From Evansella alkalicola (GTDB taxonomy: Bacteria; Bacillota; Bacilli; Bacillales; Salisediminibacteriaceae), in NCBI RefSeq assembly GCF_019042735.1, contig NZ_JAHQCR010000045.1, positions 62,001 through 126,000 of the forward strand: DNA of 64,000 nucleotides. The letters are read 5' to 3'. The translations under genes were made by a program, and so were the position numbers. Below the pieces are notes generated by a model. That model had not been told where the DNA came from, did no database searches, and saw only the letters and a program-made list of their open reading frames with translations. Of the stretch, positions 41,220-51,065 are shown piece by piece. The first letter of the stretch is position 1; every line of letters starts with the position of its first letter.

Positions 41220-41549
41220 TTAATTCTTGATTGTTATAAACTGTCCGTACTGTTCCTCTAAGGTTTTCAAAGAGTAGAACAGTCCTTCTAGTAATAATTG
41301 TACTTTCTCATAAGTGCTCGAATCGAGTTTTTCAGGAACACGACAGCGGAGAAAGCCCCCGTCACCCTTCATCTCTACATCTAAACGAACGTCACAGATC
41401 GCTGCGATTGCATTAACAGCACCGAAAGAAACAGCTGATGCTCCTGCACAAACTAAATCTTTTCCATGCTCTGCAAAATCAGCATGTCCATCCATCGTAA
41501 ATGTATGAATTGAATTGTCATCATTCCTGTCAAAAACAACGTTTATCAT
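41220..41549 (-). CDS. prp: Ribosomal-processing cysteine protease Prp
   Basis: A 109-residue protease (YsxB in B. subtilis) that cleaves the N-terminal extension of L27. The catalytic pair is seen at H22 (MDGHADFAEHG) and C34 (DLVCAGASAVSFGAVNAI), the same positions as in the characterised enzymes. It lies between rplU and rpmA, the invariant arrangement in Firmicutes. Confidence 0.94.
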   Translation of the reverse strand: MINVVFDRNDDNSIHTFTMDGHADFAEHGKDLVCAGASAVSFGAVNAIAAICDVRLDVEMKGDGGFLRCRVPEKLDSSTYEKVQLLLEGLFYSLKTLEEQYGQFITIKN

Positions 41550-41558
41550 AAGAACACC

Positions 41559-41867
41559 TTATGCGTTAATCTTTTCAATCGTTACTTTTGTGTATGGTTG
41601 ACGATGACCTTGCTTACGACGGTAGTTTTTCTTAGCTTTGTATTTATACACGATCATCTTCTTGCCACGACCTTGCTTTTCTACTTTAGCAGAAACACTC
41701 GCACCCTCTACGTATGGAGCTCCAACTTTCGTTTCTTCTCCACCTACAAGGATTACTCGGTCAAATGTAACAGCATCTCCTTCACCTGCATCTAATTTCT
41801 CGATGTAGATTTCTTGGCCTTCTGTTACTTTCACTTGTTTACCACCAGTTTCAATAATAGCGTACAC
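41559..41867 (-). CDS. rplU: 50S ribosomal protein L21
   Basis: A 102-residue ribosomal protein: YAIIETGGKQVKVTEGQEIY at the N-terminus and KKNYRRKQGHRQPYTKVTI at the C-terminus are characteristic. It starts at GTG, with GAAGGAGGTG five bases upstream; an in-frame ATG twelve codons earlier lies before this site. First gene of rplU-prp-rpmA. Confidence 0.96.
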   Translation of the reverse strand: MYAIIETGGKQVKVTEGQEIYIEKLDAGEGDAVTFDRVILVGGEETKVGAPYVEGASVSAKVEKQGRGKKMIVYKYKAKKNYRRKQGHRQPYTKVTIEKINA

Positions 41868-41989
41868 GACGGCACCTCCTTCAATACTCAGACTCGCCAT
41901 CACAGGTGCTTCTCATTATTTGAGTTGCTTAAAAACCTGATCTGTGCGGTTATAGTTCCTTGGAGCCATCCAAACAACTAACAAAGGAT
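41868..41989 (-). ncRNA. L21 leader region (structured 5' UTR)
   Basis: About 120 bases between the promoter and rplU, with complementary segments (for example AGGTTTTTAAGC region and the GGCTCC/GGAACT pair). Firmicutes carry a conserved autoregulatory L21 leader here. I infer it from position and length; I have not matched its consensus base by base. Confidence 0.5.
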
Positions 41990-42019
41990 ATCTTACCATA
42001 TTTCAATAAACAGTGTCAA
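41990..42019 (-). promoter_or_regulatory. Sigma-A promoter of rplU-prp-rpmA
   Basis: On the minus strand TTGACA (42019-42014) and TAAGAT (41995-41990) with 18 bases between. Confidence 0.75.
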
Positions 42020-42083
42020 TATAAGGTTTTTCGAGCTTTTCTATCCTAATCTTGTTCCCACATGATGAAGTTCAAATTCCATT

Positions 42084-43616
42084 TTAATTTGAGGAGGATT
42101 TTAGTCGTTTTTTCCAAGTTTCCTTAAGCTCGTCTTTATTTCCAACCAATCGTATAGTGCACTGGTTACCTCCTGCTTCACCTTGATCAGAGCGAACTAA
42201 ATAGATGATTTTACGATAAGTATCTTCTAATTGTAATAATCGTTTTTTTCCATCCTCTAGTAAAGCGGACATGATTGTATCATAAACTTCAACTAAAACA
42301 GCATCGTCCAAACTGTTCCTCAAAGCCTGCAAGTCCCGTTCAAATTCTGACAATACATGAGTTAGGCTAGGAACGCGTCCTACACCATGACAGATATGGC
42401 AAGGCTCTTGTAAAACTTCAGCTAAGGATTTTCTAGAACGCTTCCTTGTCAGTTCCACGAGACCAAATTTAGTAAACCCTCCTACATTTGTAAGAGTACG
42501 ATCCTTCTTGAGCGCTTTTTTTAAAGTCTCTAATATCAATGACTGATGCTCTTCTTTTTTCATATCAATGAAATCAATTAAAATAATGCCACCAATATCT
42601 CGTAACCTCAAATGTTCAGCAACAGCATTAGCAGCATCTACGTTTGTTTTAAGCACTGTTTCCTGGAGATTTTCCTTACCGATAAATTTGCCTGTATTCA
42701 CATCGATAACTGTCATCGCTTCCGTACTATCAATGATTAAAAAGCCCCCGTTCTTCAACCACACCTTGCGAGACAATGATTTCTCAAGCTGTTTTTCAAC
42801 ATCATAAGCATGAAAGATATTCTCTTTCCCTTGATATTGTTTGATCCCAGAACTAGAACTGAGTTTTTTCCCACCGAGACGAACAAACTTCTGGTAATCG
42901 TCAGCATTGTCCACGATGACGTCCGTATGGCCATCACTGAAAAAATCAAAATAGATTCTCTGAATGATGGATGATTGACTATAGAGAACAGATGGGATAG
43001 AAGATATATCATTTCTTTTCTTTAGCATCTCCTCATGCTGCATCCTTAACCAAGCCAACTCCTCCAAAATGTCTTCTTCATCAGCTGATTCTGAAACCGT
43101 CCGAAAGATGAGACCTTCGCTCCCCTGAATTAACTCCCCACCTAAACTTCTCCAACGTTCACGAACAGGGTCGGCCATCTTTTTTGAAACAGCGATGTAC
43201 GATGCGTATGGCATATAGACTAAGTATTTACCAGGATATGTAACCATTTCAGTCAGTCGTGCACCCTTTGTGCCGGTTGACTCTTTTAATATTTGTACCA
43301 CGATCGACTCTCCCTTTGTAATAAACGAATTTATTTTTGGAGGTACTGCCTGAGGGTTGTTGTTATCCATATAGTTTTGATAAGCAACTAATTCCTTTTT
43401 ATATAAAAATCCGTTTTTGCCCGTTCCAATATCAACAAATGCCGCGTCCATTCCTGGTACGATATCAATTACTTTCCCTAGAATGATATTACTAGAACGG
43501 TCCACTTCGTCCCATTCATACAACCACTCAACAACTTTATCATCTTCTAAAACTGCGGCTCTTTTTTCTCCTGCTAATGAATTTAATATAACTTTTCTCA
43601 AGATTAGCTTCTCCAT
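42084..43616 (-). CDS. rng: Ribonuclease G/E family protein
   Basis: About 510 residues, an S1-domain endoribonuclease of the RNase E/G family. The N-terminal S1 part shows IVPGMDAAFVDIGTGKNGFLY, the catalytic region has TAMTVIDVNTGKFIGKENLQ and GGIILIDFIDMK (metal-binding aspartates), and the zinc-link CHICHG is near residue 434. B. subtilis lacks this protein, but many other Bacilli carry it at this place. The start is uncertain: the ATG used here lacks a good site, and a TTG seven codons earlier is the alternative. Confidence 0.92.
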   Translation of the reverse strand: MEKLILRKVILNSLAGEKRAAVLEDDKVVEWLYEWDEVDRSSNIILGKVIDIVPGMDAAFVDIGTGKNGFLYKKELVAYQNYMDNNNPQAVPPKINSFITKGESIVVQILKESTGTKGARLTEMVTYPGKYLVYMPYASYIAVSKKMADPVRERWRSLGGELIQGSEGLIFRTVSESADEEDILEELAWLRMQHEEMLKKRNDISSIPSVLYSQSSIIQRIYFDFFSDGHTDVIVDNADDYQKFVRLGGKKLSSSSGIKQYQGKENIFHAYDVEKQLEKSLSRKVWLKNGGFLIIDSTEAMTVIDVNTGKFIGKENLQETVLKTNVDAANAVAEHLRLRDIGGIILIDFIDMKKEEHQSLILETLKKALKKDRTLTNVGGFTKFGLVELTRKRSRKSLAEVLQEPCHICHGVGRVPSLTHVLSEFERDLQALRNSLDDAVLVEVYDTIMSALLEDGKKRLLQLEDTYRKIIYLVRSDQGEAGGNQCTIRLVGNKDELKETWKKRLKSSSN

Positions 43617-43669
43617 TTCTTCTACTAGTTGTCCCAATTATATAAAGAAAGGTGTTTTGCTAGCAAGGG

Positions 43670-44503
43670 CTATACTAATTTAGAAATAGGGTGTAACCTT
43701 TTTTCTTCATCAAAGAAGGCTTCAAGAACTTGTTTCTCCTCTAGCCTAAAATTGTTATTACCTAGAATAAAATAATGGTACCTCTGCCTATTTACCTTTT
43801 TCATTGCTTCTGCAACAGATATAGTCGGGGAGACTCTAATGATATCTGTACTACCTTTCATTAAATATCTTTTCCGCTCCAGCAAAAACCTTAAAAACAT
43901 GAAAGGTTGTTGCTTCCATTCAAGGTAATGATGAATCCATAAAAATATAATGACCACAATCAAATTCAAATGAAACGGTAAGAAAATTAGTCCAATAACA
44001 GACATGATGGAAAGTAAACTTATAGACATGTAAAAACTTATTTGTTGTGCTTTATGAAAGGGAAAAATATATGAATGAAAGGCAAATAATAGTTTTCCAC
44101 CATCTAAAGGGAGGACAGGTAATAAATTAAACAATAGTATTGTTAAGTTGTGAAAGATAAACATCTGATGGTCCCCTTCACTCCAAAAAGGGGTTAATAA
44201 AAGAAAGTAGCTCACCCCCATTAACCATAAATGCTGCACTGGGCCATTTAAAACTACCAATATTTCTTCTCGAACTGGACGGTTTCCATATTCCTCTGTT
44301 TCTGCCATACCACCGAATGGAAGGAGTGTAATCTTTTTTATTCGCCAGCGAAAGCGCTGCGCCATCATACTATGTCCCATTTCATGAACAAAGACGATAA
44401 TAAAGAGCATGATGATCTCTTTGAAAAAACCAGAAATAGCACCTGCTCCAAGAATGGCCCAGAAAATAGGGTGGATATGGACTTTTTTAAGTAAGTTAAT
44501 CAA
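43670..44503 (-). CDS. spoIVFB: Stage IV sporulation protein FB, intramembrane protease
   Basis: A 277-residue site-2 metalloprotease that releases pro-sigma-K in the mother cell. The zinc motif is HEMGH in IIVFVHEMGHSMMA and the third ligand is in VLPLDGGKLLF. Six predicted spans, then a C-terminal CBS-like region (about 205-277). It begins with TTG inside the end of spoIVFA (eight-base overlap), so the two are coupled. Confidence 0.93.
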   Translation of the reverse strand: MINLLKKVHIHPIFWAILGAGAISGFFKEIIMLFIIVFVHEMGHSMMAQRFRWRIKKITLLPFGGMAETEEYGNRPVREEILVVLNGPVQHLWLMGVSYFLLLTPFWSEGDHQMFIFHNLTILLFNLLPVLPLDGGKLLFAFHSYIFPFHKAQQISFYMSISLLSIMSVIGLIFLPFHLNLIVVIIFLWIHHYLEWKQQPFMFLRFLLERKRYLMKGSTDIIRVSPTISVAEAMKKVNRQRYHYFILGNNNFRLEEKQVLEAFFDEEKRLHPISKLV

Positions 44504-45323
44504 TTGTAATCACTTCTATTGGGTCTATAAAAGTGTTTCCATCTTTAAGGGCGAAATAATAGACACCAATTTTGTCGTCATCTTCATGTTGCGAAACCGT
44601 CCCAATCAGTTCACCAGGTTCAACAAAATCATATAGTTGAACAGAAACCTCATTAAGCATGCCATACCAAGATTCGATTCCATCATAATGTCTTATGACG
44701 ACTACCTTTCCCCATTCTCCCTCTTCATCTTCACCAACAAACCTTACATCTCCGCCACGAATTGCCTCCACCTGTTTTTCACTGTCTGTTTCCACATAAA
44801 TTCCACGACCGTTTTGTTGGAATGATTCACGTATCGTTCCAGTAGCAGGTAGAGCATACATATCCTGATCTTCCTGCTCATCTAAGTTACCTGGAGCCAC
44901 TAAATTCATATCAGGTGGCAGGAGTGCAAGAGGGTGTCCAAAGGAATCTTCATACCACGTAGCAACTGCACTGAATTGGAAATCTTCGTGAAAAGACTGA
45001 TGAACAAAATTCCTTGCTCCTTCTAAATGTGGAGACTGCGTTTGAAAAAGAATGCCGACAAGAAAAAAGAGACAGACACTTGCCAACACTTGCATAATCA
45101 CCCTATCTTTACGAAAAATTGGTTGTTCGTTTTGAGTTGATGCAGGTCCCCTGCTGTCTACGTTATATAACGTATATTCACGCTCTTCATCGTGCCTCAC
45201 CTGATAAGGAAAAGGCTCACTGCTACGTACTCGTTCACGAACATAGCTTTTTTGACTAGGCTGCTTTCTTTGCCTGCGCTTCGCTTCCATTTTTCTTTTT
45301 AGTTTGTCTACACGATTACTCAT
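44496..45323 (-). CDS. spoIVFA: Stage IV sporulation protein FA
   Basis: A 275-residue protein that holds SpoIVFB inactive until signalled. It has a basic cytoplasmic N-terminus (KLKRKMEAKRRQRKQ), one span (about residues 75-95), and an outer LytM-like M23 domain (about 160-270, GDVRFVGEDEEGEWGKVVVI) lacking the catalytic histidines of active enzymes as far as I can see. The target of SpoIVB cleavage should lie in this outer part. Start preceded by AGGAAGGGACTG. Confidence 0.9.
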   Translation of the reverse strand: MSNRVDKLKRKMEAKRRQRKQPSQKSYVRERVRSSEPFPYQVRHDEEREYTLYNVDSRGPASTQNEQPIFRKDRVIMQVLASVCLFFLVGILFQTQSPHLEGARNFVHQSFHEDFQFSAVATWYEDSFGHPLALLPPDMNLVAPGNLDEQEDQDMYALPATGTIRESFQQNGRGIYVETDSEKQVEAIRGGDVRFVGEDEEGEWGKVVVIRHYDGIESWYGMLNEVSVQLYDFVEPGELIGTVSQHEDDDKIGVYYFALKDGNTFIDPIEVITID

Positions 45324-45445
45324 ATACAGTCCCTTCCTATCTCCTTAGTCTTTAGTCTATATGTATGACTTGTCCCCACCATATATGTCAGAAGTTTGTC
45401 CCATATTAAGAAAAGCTTAAGCTTAAGCGCCTGTGGTCATCAAGA

Positions 45446-45496
45446 CATAAAAAAGAAGCTGTCCAAAGGTCATATAAATGACTTTGGACAGCCTCG
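45446..45496 (-). terminator. Terminator after minD
   Basis: GAGGCTGTCCAAAGTCAT and ATGACCTTTGGACAGCTTC form a long stem on the minus strand followed by TTTTTT, between minD and spoIVFA. spoIVFAB is therefore probably transcribed from its own promoter. Confidence 0.85.
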
Positions 45497-45524
45497 ATTC
45501 AGTAACAGTAATCTATGAAATTAA

Positions 45525-46322
45525 TTATCCTCTAATGCCAAGGAACTTCTTCATTTTATTAAAGACCCCACTATTATCTTCAAGATTTAGTAGAGGAACT
45601 GTTTCTCCGCAAATTCGCCTTGCGATATTTCGATAAGCGATGGACGCTTTGTTTTTAGGGTCCATTGCAATCGGTTCCCCACGATTAGACGCTCGGATGA
45701 CGTCATCTGCATCTGCTACGATTCCCAACAGTTCGATAGCAAGAATTGTTACCACTTCTTCAATGTCTAAAGCATCCCCGTTTTTAGACATATGTGGTCT
45801 AATTCGATTAATAATTAGGTTAGGTGGTGCAATATCTTCTTTTTCCAAAAGACCAATGATACGGTCAGCATCACGTACGGAGGATACTTCCGGAGTAGTA
45901 ATAACAATTGCCTTATCCGCACCTGATACTGCATTTTTAAAGCCTTGCTCAATTCCTGCTGGACAGTCTATAAGAACATAATCATAATCTTGTTTCAATT
46001 CATTGATTAGTGGTTTCATCTGTTCAGGCTCTATAGCTGTTTTATCCTTCGTCTGAGCAGCTGGTAGAAGAGTTAAGCATTCAAACCGTTTATCAGTTAC
46101 TAATGCCTGTGATAGACGACAACGTCCCTCCACTACATCCACTAGATCATAAATGATTCTGTTCTCAAGACCCATGACCACATCTAAATTCCGAAGACCT
46201 ATATCAGTATCAACTAAACAAACTCTTTTACCTGATAAAGCTAGCGCTGTTCCCACATTTGCAGTTGTAGTTGTCTTACCAACTCCACCTTTCCCTGATG
46301 TCACAACAATTGCTTCTCCCAA
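45525..46322 (-). CDS. minD: Septum site-determining protein MinD
   Basis: A 265-residue ATPase with the deviant Walker A motif SGKGGVGKTT, DTDIGLRNLDVVMGLE, DCPAGIEQGF and a C-terminal amphipathic membrane-targeting helix (MKKFLGI). It recruits MinC to the membrane and blocks division near the poles. It starts with TTG after GGGGAGAG. There is a 119-base gap to minC that could hold a promoter. Confidence 0.96.
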   Translation of the reverse strand: MGEAIVVTSGKGGVGKTTTTANVGTALALSGKRVCLVDTDIGLRNLDVVMGLENRIIYDLVDVVEGRCRLSQALVTDKRFECLTLLPAAQTKDKTAIEPEQMKPLINELKQDYDYVLIDCPAGIEQGFKNAVSGADKAIVITTPEVSSVRDADRIIGLLEKEDIAPPNLIINRIRPHMSKNGDALDIEEVVTILAIELLGIVADADDVIRASNRGEPIAMDPKNKASIAYRNIARRICGETVPLLNLEDNSGVFNKMKKFLGIRG

Positions 46323-46441
46323 GTCACTCTCCCCTTTCCACGGAACTCAAATATGTACTATATGAAAAAATCTTATCTACTATTTCTAATCTATTTTCTA
46401 TTCTACCATGATTTTATACCATTTAGAGAATAAGGAGAATT

Positions 46442-47131
46442 TTAGTTTTCTAGAATTGACGAAACATCTGGTCGATACTGCACGAGTTTCTGAATGCTAT
46501 CCACTTCCATATCTCCCTTATCATTCACGAACGCACATTCCATTTCTTGCGGTACATTATCATCCATTTCAGGAGGCCTTCGAATAACATCTCCAATTCT
46601 CAGTTGAGATGGAAACATGAGGGATGCGCAAATTACTGCATTCATATCTCCATCGCTTCCTGCATGGGCAATGCCTTGGAGTTTTCCCATCACATAAATA
46701 TTCCCTGTTGCCTTCACTGTTCCTCCTGGATTGACGTCCCCTAAAAGAAGTAGATCACCTACAACTTCGACAACTTGTCCAGAACGCACTACTTTAAGAA
46801 GACGGTTTACTTCTTGATTTTTACGAAGCTCCTCCGCCTCCTTTTTTGTAAGAACATCTGAATCAATATGATCTATTACAGCGTGTATATAGTCAGATAA
46901 CGTTTTTTCTAAACTCTCAATTTGATTGCGCTCCAAATACCTTTTCCCCGTAACAAGCTTCACCCGAACGAAGTCAGAGTCATTCGATACGGATCTTGGA
47001 CGTTCTGATAGCTTCTCTTGTAATTCTGAGAGCAAAGAATCAAAAGAACACTGGTCATTAAGAATAAAGGTGAGTCCACTTTTTGTCCCTTTGATCAGAA
47101 CATTTTGCTTCTTTACTGTTTTTTGTACCAA
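46442..47131 (-). CDS. minC: Septum site-determining protein MinC
   Basis: A 229-residue inhibitor of FtsZ assembly. The N-terminal domain (about 1-105, NVLIKGTKSGLTFILND) interacts with FtsZ; the C-terminal beta-helix (about 115-215, VEVVGDLLLLGDVNPGGTV and GNIYVMGKLQGIAHAGSDGD) binds MinD. It starts with TTG after GGGGTGGG. Between mreD and minD, as in B. subtilis. Confidence 0.95.
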   Translation of the reverse strand: MVQKTVKKQNVLIKGTKSGLTFILNDQCSFDSLLSELQEKLSERPRSVSNDSDFVRVKLVTGKRYLERNQIESLEKTLSDYIHAVIDHIDSDVLTKKEAEELRKNQEVNRLLKVVRSGQVVEVVGDLLLLGDVNPGGTVKATGNIYVMGKLQGIAHAGSDGDMNAVICASLMFPSQLRIGDVIRRPPEMDDNVPQEMECAFVNDKGDMEVDSIQKLVQYRPDVSSILEN

Positions 47132-47207
47132 TGAAAACCCACCCCGCTTGTGCTAAAACTGTGTATTTACTTGGATTTCTGATGTGTTGTGTGAGATGAG
47201 GAGGGCA

Positions 47208-47744
47208 TCACGAATGAAACTTGTCCTGCTCCTCAGCCCTTTGATTTACATAATAAAACCATTTTCTCAATGGATACGCAAGAACTGCTATGACCACTAA
47301 ATTCATAATAACAGTTGGAATAAAACGAATATATAGAAACTCCTCATGTAATACAGTCGTATATCCTAACAGGAGCATAAATCCATAAACAAAGTACTCT
47401 AAAATCATGACAGCAATGATACTCATGCTGATACTAACAACTAAATTTCGCTGAAAAAAAGGGTGGGCAATGGAGAATAAGTATGCAATTAACCCCATAG
47501 CAAACGTATATATCCCTAATACAGACGAAAATATTATATCGTATAAAACACCAAAGATTACTGCATGTAATGTACCTATTGCCCGTCCCCTGTATATCCC
47601 TGCAAAAATGATAATCATGAATACCCAGCGAGGGATAAATAAATAATCAGACCCACGGAAATCAGGTGCAAAAACCTGGTAGATGGTTCCCTCAGCAATG
47701 AAAAGTATAAACAGAACGATAAACAATAAATAACGTCTCATCAT
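47208..47744 (-). CDS. mreD: Rod shape-determining protein MreD
   Basis: A 178-residue protein with five or six membrane spans (for example RYLLFIVLFILFIAEGTIY near the start). It belongs to the elongasome. Its start overlaps the mreC stop by four bases (ATGA). Confidence 0.92.
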   Translation of the reverse strand: MMRRYLLFIVLFILFIAEGTIYQVFAPDFRGSDYLFIPRWVFMIIIFAGIYRGRAIGTLHAVIFGVLYDIIFSSVLGIYTFAMGLIAYLFSIAHPFFQRNLVVSISMSIIAVMILEYFVYGFMLLLGYTTVLHEEFLYIRFIPTVIMNLVVIAVLAYPLRKWFYYVNQRAEEQDKFHS

Positions 47745-48619
47745 TCTTCTTCTCCAAATTCAGGATTAATCTCAGGCGCTAATGTTGGTGCACTGCTTTC
47801 TATCACCATTACATAGTCAATATTATAAAAATCAGCCGTTGGTTTAACATAAGCAGATTGGGACAGCCCAAACTCGTCTGTTTCAAAAGATACAATCTCA
47901 CCAATCGGCAATCCGTCAGGGAATACTCCCCCTAACCCTGATGTTACAACAAGCTGCCCTTCTTCCAGTTCAGCACGAATATCAATCATCGTAAAATGAA
48001 GATATCCTGTTTCACTGTCTATCCCTTCAATAAACCCGTTAATCTTAGTGTCTGCGTCAACAAATGCAGAAATTCGATTATTCCTTGCTTGGTCACTTAG
48101 TAGCTGAATCGTAGAAGAGAATGGTGACACTTGATGAATCTTCCCTATTAGTCCTTTAGATGTCATGACCGCCATGTTTACTTCAATGCCATCCTGTGAT
48201 CCTTTGTTAATTCCGACAAACTCATTCCAACGATCTGGGGAACGATGGATTACTAAGGCAGAACGGACGGTATAATCATATAAATTATCACTTACATCTA
48301 AAGAATCCTTCAGCTCTTCATTTTGTCTTCGTAGGTCATTTAATTCAACCTGAAGTGCAGCATACTCATCTAAATGAGATTTTAGAATTCTATTTTCATC
48401 ATATAAATTACGCATGTCATTTACATTCTCAAAGAAACCCGCTACGAAATGAGCGGGTCTGGAAAATGCGGACTGAACCCATCCAACACTGTCAGTAACA
48501 AACTGCTCTGGCCATGTAAGGGAACGCCTGTCACTCATGGAATATCCAATGAGTGCCACTAAAATAATAATGCACACTAGTAAAAAAATTAGTCGCTTAT
48601 TTGAAAAAAACGATGGCAT
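47741..48619 (-). CDS. mreC: Cell shape-determining protein MreC
   Basis: A 292-residue protein with one N-terminal span (about 8-26), a coiled coil (about 70-105, LYDENRILKSHLDEYAALQV) and the beta-barrel MreC domain (about 120-275, with VNMAVMTSKGLIGKI and LVVTSGLGGVFPDGLPIG). It links MreB to the wall enzymes outside. The second in-frame start (ATG) is preferred, with TAGGTG seven bases before it. Confidence 0.94.
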   Translation of the reverse strand: MPSFFSNKRLIFLLVCIIILVALIGYSMSDRRSLTWPEQFVTDSVGWVQSAFSRPAHFVAGFFENVNDMRNLYDENRILKSHLDEYAALQVELNDLRRQNEELKDSLDVSDNLYDYTVRSALVIHRSPDRWNEFVGINKGSQDGIEVNMAVMTSKGLIGKIHQVSPFSSTIQLLSDQARNNRISAFVDADTKINGFIEGIDSETGYLHFTMIDIRAELEEGQLVVTSGLGGVFPDGLPIGEIVSFETDEFGLSQSAYVKPTADFYNIDYVMVIESSAPTLAPEINPEFGEEE

Positions 48620-48631
48620 TGGCGACACCTA

Positions 48632-49672
48632 CTATCCTTTTCTGTTTGATCGAACGGTGATGCCCGCTTTAGAACGGAATAAGTGCAGATTCTCCAAAGC
48701 CTTGCCTGTTCCAATTGCAACACAATCTAAAGGATTTTCTGAAACAAGAACTGGCATATTCGTTTCATCTGACAACACGCGGTCTAAGTTTCGGAGAAGT
48801 GCTCCTCCACCAGTTAAGACAATTCCTCGATCCATAATATCTGCTGCAAGCTCAGGCGGAGACTGTTCTAACGTATCTTTTACTGATTGAACGATCATTG
48901 CCACTGTATCAGCTAATGCTTTTGCAATTTCATCAGCAGAAATCGTAATTGTTTTTGGTAAACCAGTTACTAAATCTCTTCCGCGTATATCCATTTCATC
49001 AACAATATCAGGCTCTCCAGCTGATCCAACTTCAAATTTAATCATTTCAGCTGTACGTTCACCGATCATTAAATTGTAATTTTTCTTCACATATTGAGCA
49101 ATTGCATCGTCCATCTCGTCCCCTGCTACACGGACAGATTCGCTAGTTACAATCCCTCCTAGTGAAATGATGGCAACCTCTGTTGTTCCACCGCCAATAT
49201 CGACAATCATACTACCAGTTGGTTCCCATACAGGTAGGTCTGCACCAATCGCAGCTGCAAATGGCTCCTCGATTGTATAAGCTTCCTTTGCTCCTGCTTG
49301 CTTCGTTGCATCTTCTACTGCACGTTTTTCAACAGCAGTAATCCCAGATGGAACACAAACCATCACATTCGGTTTCCTTGTAAAAATGGAGCGATGCTTT
49401 AACGCTTGACGGATAAAATGCTTCATCATTGTAGCAGTAGTATCAAAATCTGCAATAACCCCATCTTTCATAGGACGGATGGCTACAATGTTTCCAGGCG
49501 TACGCCCAATCATATTTTTTGCATCATTACCTACTGCTTCTATATTTCCAGTATCTGAACGAATGGCCACAACTGATGGCTCTCGTAAAATAACGCCTTT
49601 TCCTTTCACGTATACCAATGTATTTGCTGTACCTAAGTCAATTCCTAAGTCTTTTGAAAAACCACCAAACAT
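48632..49672 (-). CDS. mreB: Rod shape-determining protein MreB
   Basis: A 346-residue actin-like ATPase. The phosphate-1 motif DLGTANTLVYVKGKG, MIVDIGGGTTEVAIISLGG (phosphate-2), and the adenosine motif GIVLTGGGALLRNL are intact. It directs lateral wall synthesis. Start preceded by GGGAG. First gene of mreBCD-minCD. Confidence 0.97.
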   Translation of the reverse strand: MFGGFSKDLGIDLGTANTLVYVKGKGVILREPSVVAIRSDTGNIEAVGNDAKNMIGRTPGNIVAIRPMKDGVIADFDTTATMMKHFIRQALKHRSIFTRKPNVMVCVPSGITAVEKRAVEDATKQAGAKEAYTIEEPFAAAIGADLPVWEPTGSMIVDIGGGTTEVAIISLGGIVTSESVRVAGDEMDDAIAQYVKKNYNLMIGERTAEMIKFEVGSAGEPDIVDEMDIRGRDLVTGLPKTITISADEIAKALADTVAMIVQSVKDTLEQSPPELAADIMDRGIVLTGGGALLRNLDRVLSDETNMPVLVSENPLDCVAIGTGKALENLHLFRSKAGITVRSNRKG

Positions 49673-49904
49673 CTATGTAATCTCCCTTCATATTAAACAG
49701 AACTCATATCGTTAATTATACTCAATATTTTAAGGAATGAGTAGCTTTTTCATACGACCTGATAGAAAAAAATGGTTTGACTATAAATCCATGATTCATA
49801 ATACCTATTTATTATTAAGTTTTCACTTGATTTATTAATATATTTATAATCAAATTTATTATTTGGTATGACTATAATATAGACTACCGTGAAAAAAGGA
49901 CTTG

Positions 49905-50095
49905 TTATGTTGGTGTTCGCTACAGTCCATTCGCTTTCCGCGGGCGGCTGGTGAGCCTCCTCGTGCTGCGCACTGTGGGGTCTCACCCTTGCCTACCATC
50001 CCGCAGGAACGAGCGTTTACATCACGAATATGCTTCGAGTTGTCTCGACGGATACACTACAGAGCACATGCTTGTAGAGGAAGAGACAGTTTACT
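49905..50095 (-). repeat. Dispersed GC-rich repeat, inverted copy
   Basis: Reads TTCGCTTTCCGCGGGCGGCT, GGTGAGCCTCCTCGTGC, GGGGTCTCACCCTTGCC, CCGCAGGAACGAGCG and GTTGTCTCGACGGATACAC on the plus strand, the reverse of the other copies. Two overlapping open frames here are not genes. The 49673-50316 gap also holds the mreB promoter region and nothing else I recognise. Confidence 0.88.
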
Positions 50096-50316
50096 CATGG
50101 ACTTACGTTCACACCAACTTAGTTCTCACTAATTTTAATCTTCCAAGGTGCAAAAATTTATTTTCATGGGGTCTATTGTGAAAATAGGTTAAAATCAAAT
50201 GTCTTTATTTTGTAACAAGTATTCATACCAGGTTATAAAAATTCTCATTTTATCCTACCATACTGAGTGACGTATGTACATGCTGTCCAAAGAAGGAAAT
50301 TCTCATGCTCGTGGTT

Positions 50317-51003
50317 TTAAATATATCCCTTTTCTTTTAAGGAACAAAACCTGTGTTCACCGATGATAACATGATCAAGGAGATCAATGCCCATCATTTT
50401 CCCACATTCCACTAAGCGCTTTGTCACTTCCATATCTTCATGACTTGGTGAAACATCGCCACTTGGGTGATTATGAAGACATACGATGGAAGCAGCCGAA
50501 TATCGAAACGCTTCCTTGAACACCTCCCTAGGATGCACGATAGACGCGTTTAAGCTTCCGATAAAAATAGTTTGTTTGTGTATAACGTGATTTTTGGTGT
50601 TTAAATAGAGGCAAACGAAGTGTTCCTGTGTGAGGTGACGCATTTCTTCCATCATGTAATTGGCAACATCCTCTGGTGAGCGAATCGTGTAGCGATCCTC
50701 AAAGGTAGATTGTTGGACACGCCTTCCGAGTTCTAATGCCGCCTTTAAGATCACGGCTTTCGCTTCTCCAATTCCCCGGATATCTTGGAGTTCTTTAATG
50801 GAGGCATCTTTAAGGAGCTTTAGACCATCAAAGTGTTTGATGACTTTCGCAGACAGATTAATAACTGACTCCGATTTCGTACCAGATCCCAATAGCAATG
50901 CGATGAGCTCCTGATTGGAAAGTGACTGTGGTCCTTCTTTCACCATCCTTTCCCTTGGGCGCTCGCTTTTTGGGACATCGCGAATCATCATGTTCATCAT
51001 CAT
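50317..51003 (-). CDS. radC: RadC family JAB1/MPN domain protein
   Basis: A 228-residue protein. An N-terminal helix-hairpin-helix region (about 25-80, IRGIGEAKAVILKAALELG) precedes the JAMM domain (about 105-225) with the metal motif HNHPSGDVSPSHED. The name comes from an old assignment to DNA repair that is doubtful; the real activity is unclear. The start is the ATG with AAGGGG eight bases upstream, not the long upstream frame that overlaps maf. Confidence 0.92.
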   Translation of the reverse strand: MMMNMMIRDVPKSERPRERMVKEGPQSLSNQELIALLLGSGTKSESVINLSAKVIKHFDGLKLLKDASIKELQDIRGIGEAKAVILKAALELGRRVQQSTFEDRYTIRSPEDVANYMMEEMRHLTQEHFVCLYLNTKNHVIHKQTIFIGSLNASIVHPREVFKEAFRYSAASIVCLHNHPSGDVSPSHEDMEVTKRLVECGKMMGIDLLDHVIIGEHRFCSLKEKGYI

Positions 51004-51065
51004 TAATAATCCCCTTCCTTTTGACCAACGCCGCAGTACTGATGCAGGGGCAAAGCTGAGTGAGC

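Noticed and set aside
49750..50181. Frames of 76 to 78 codons on both strands beside mreB
   Set aside because: They are products of the inverted GC-rich repeat copy.
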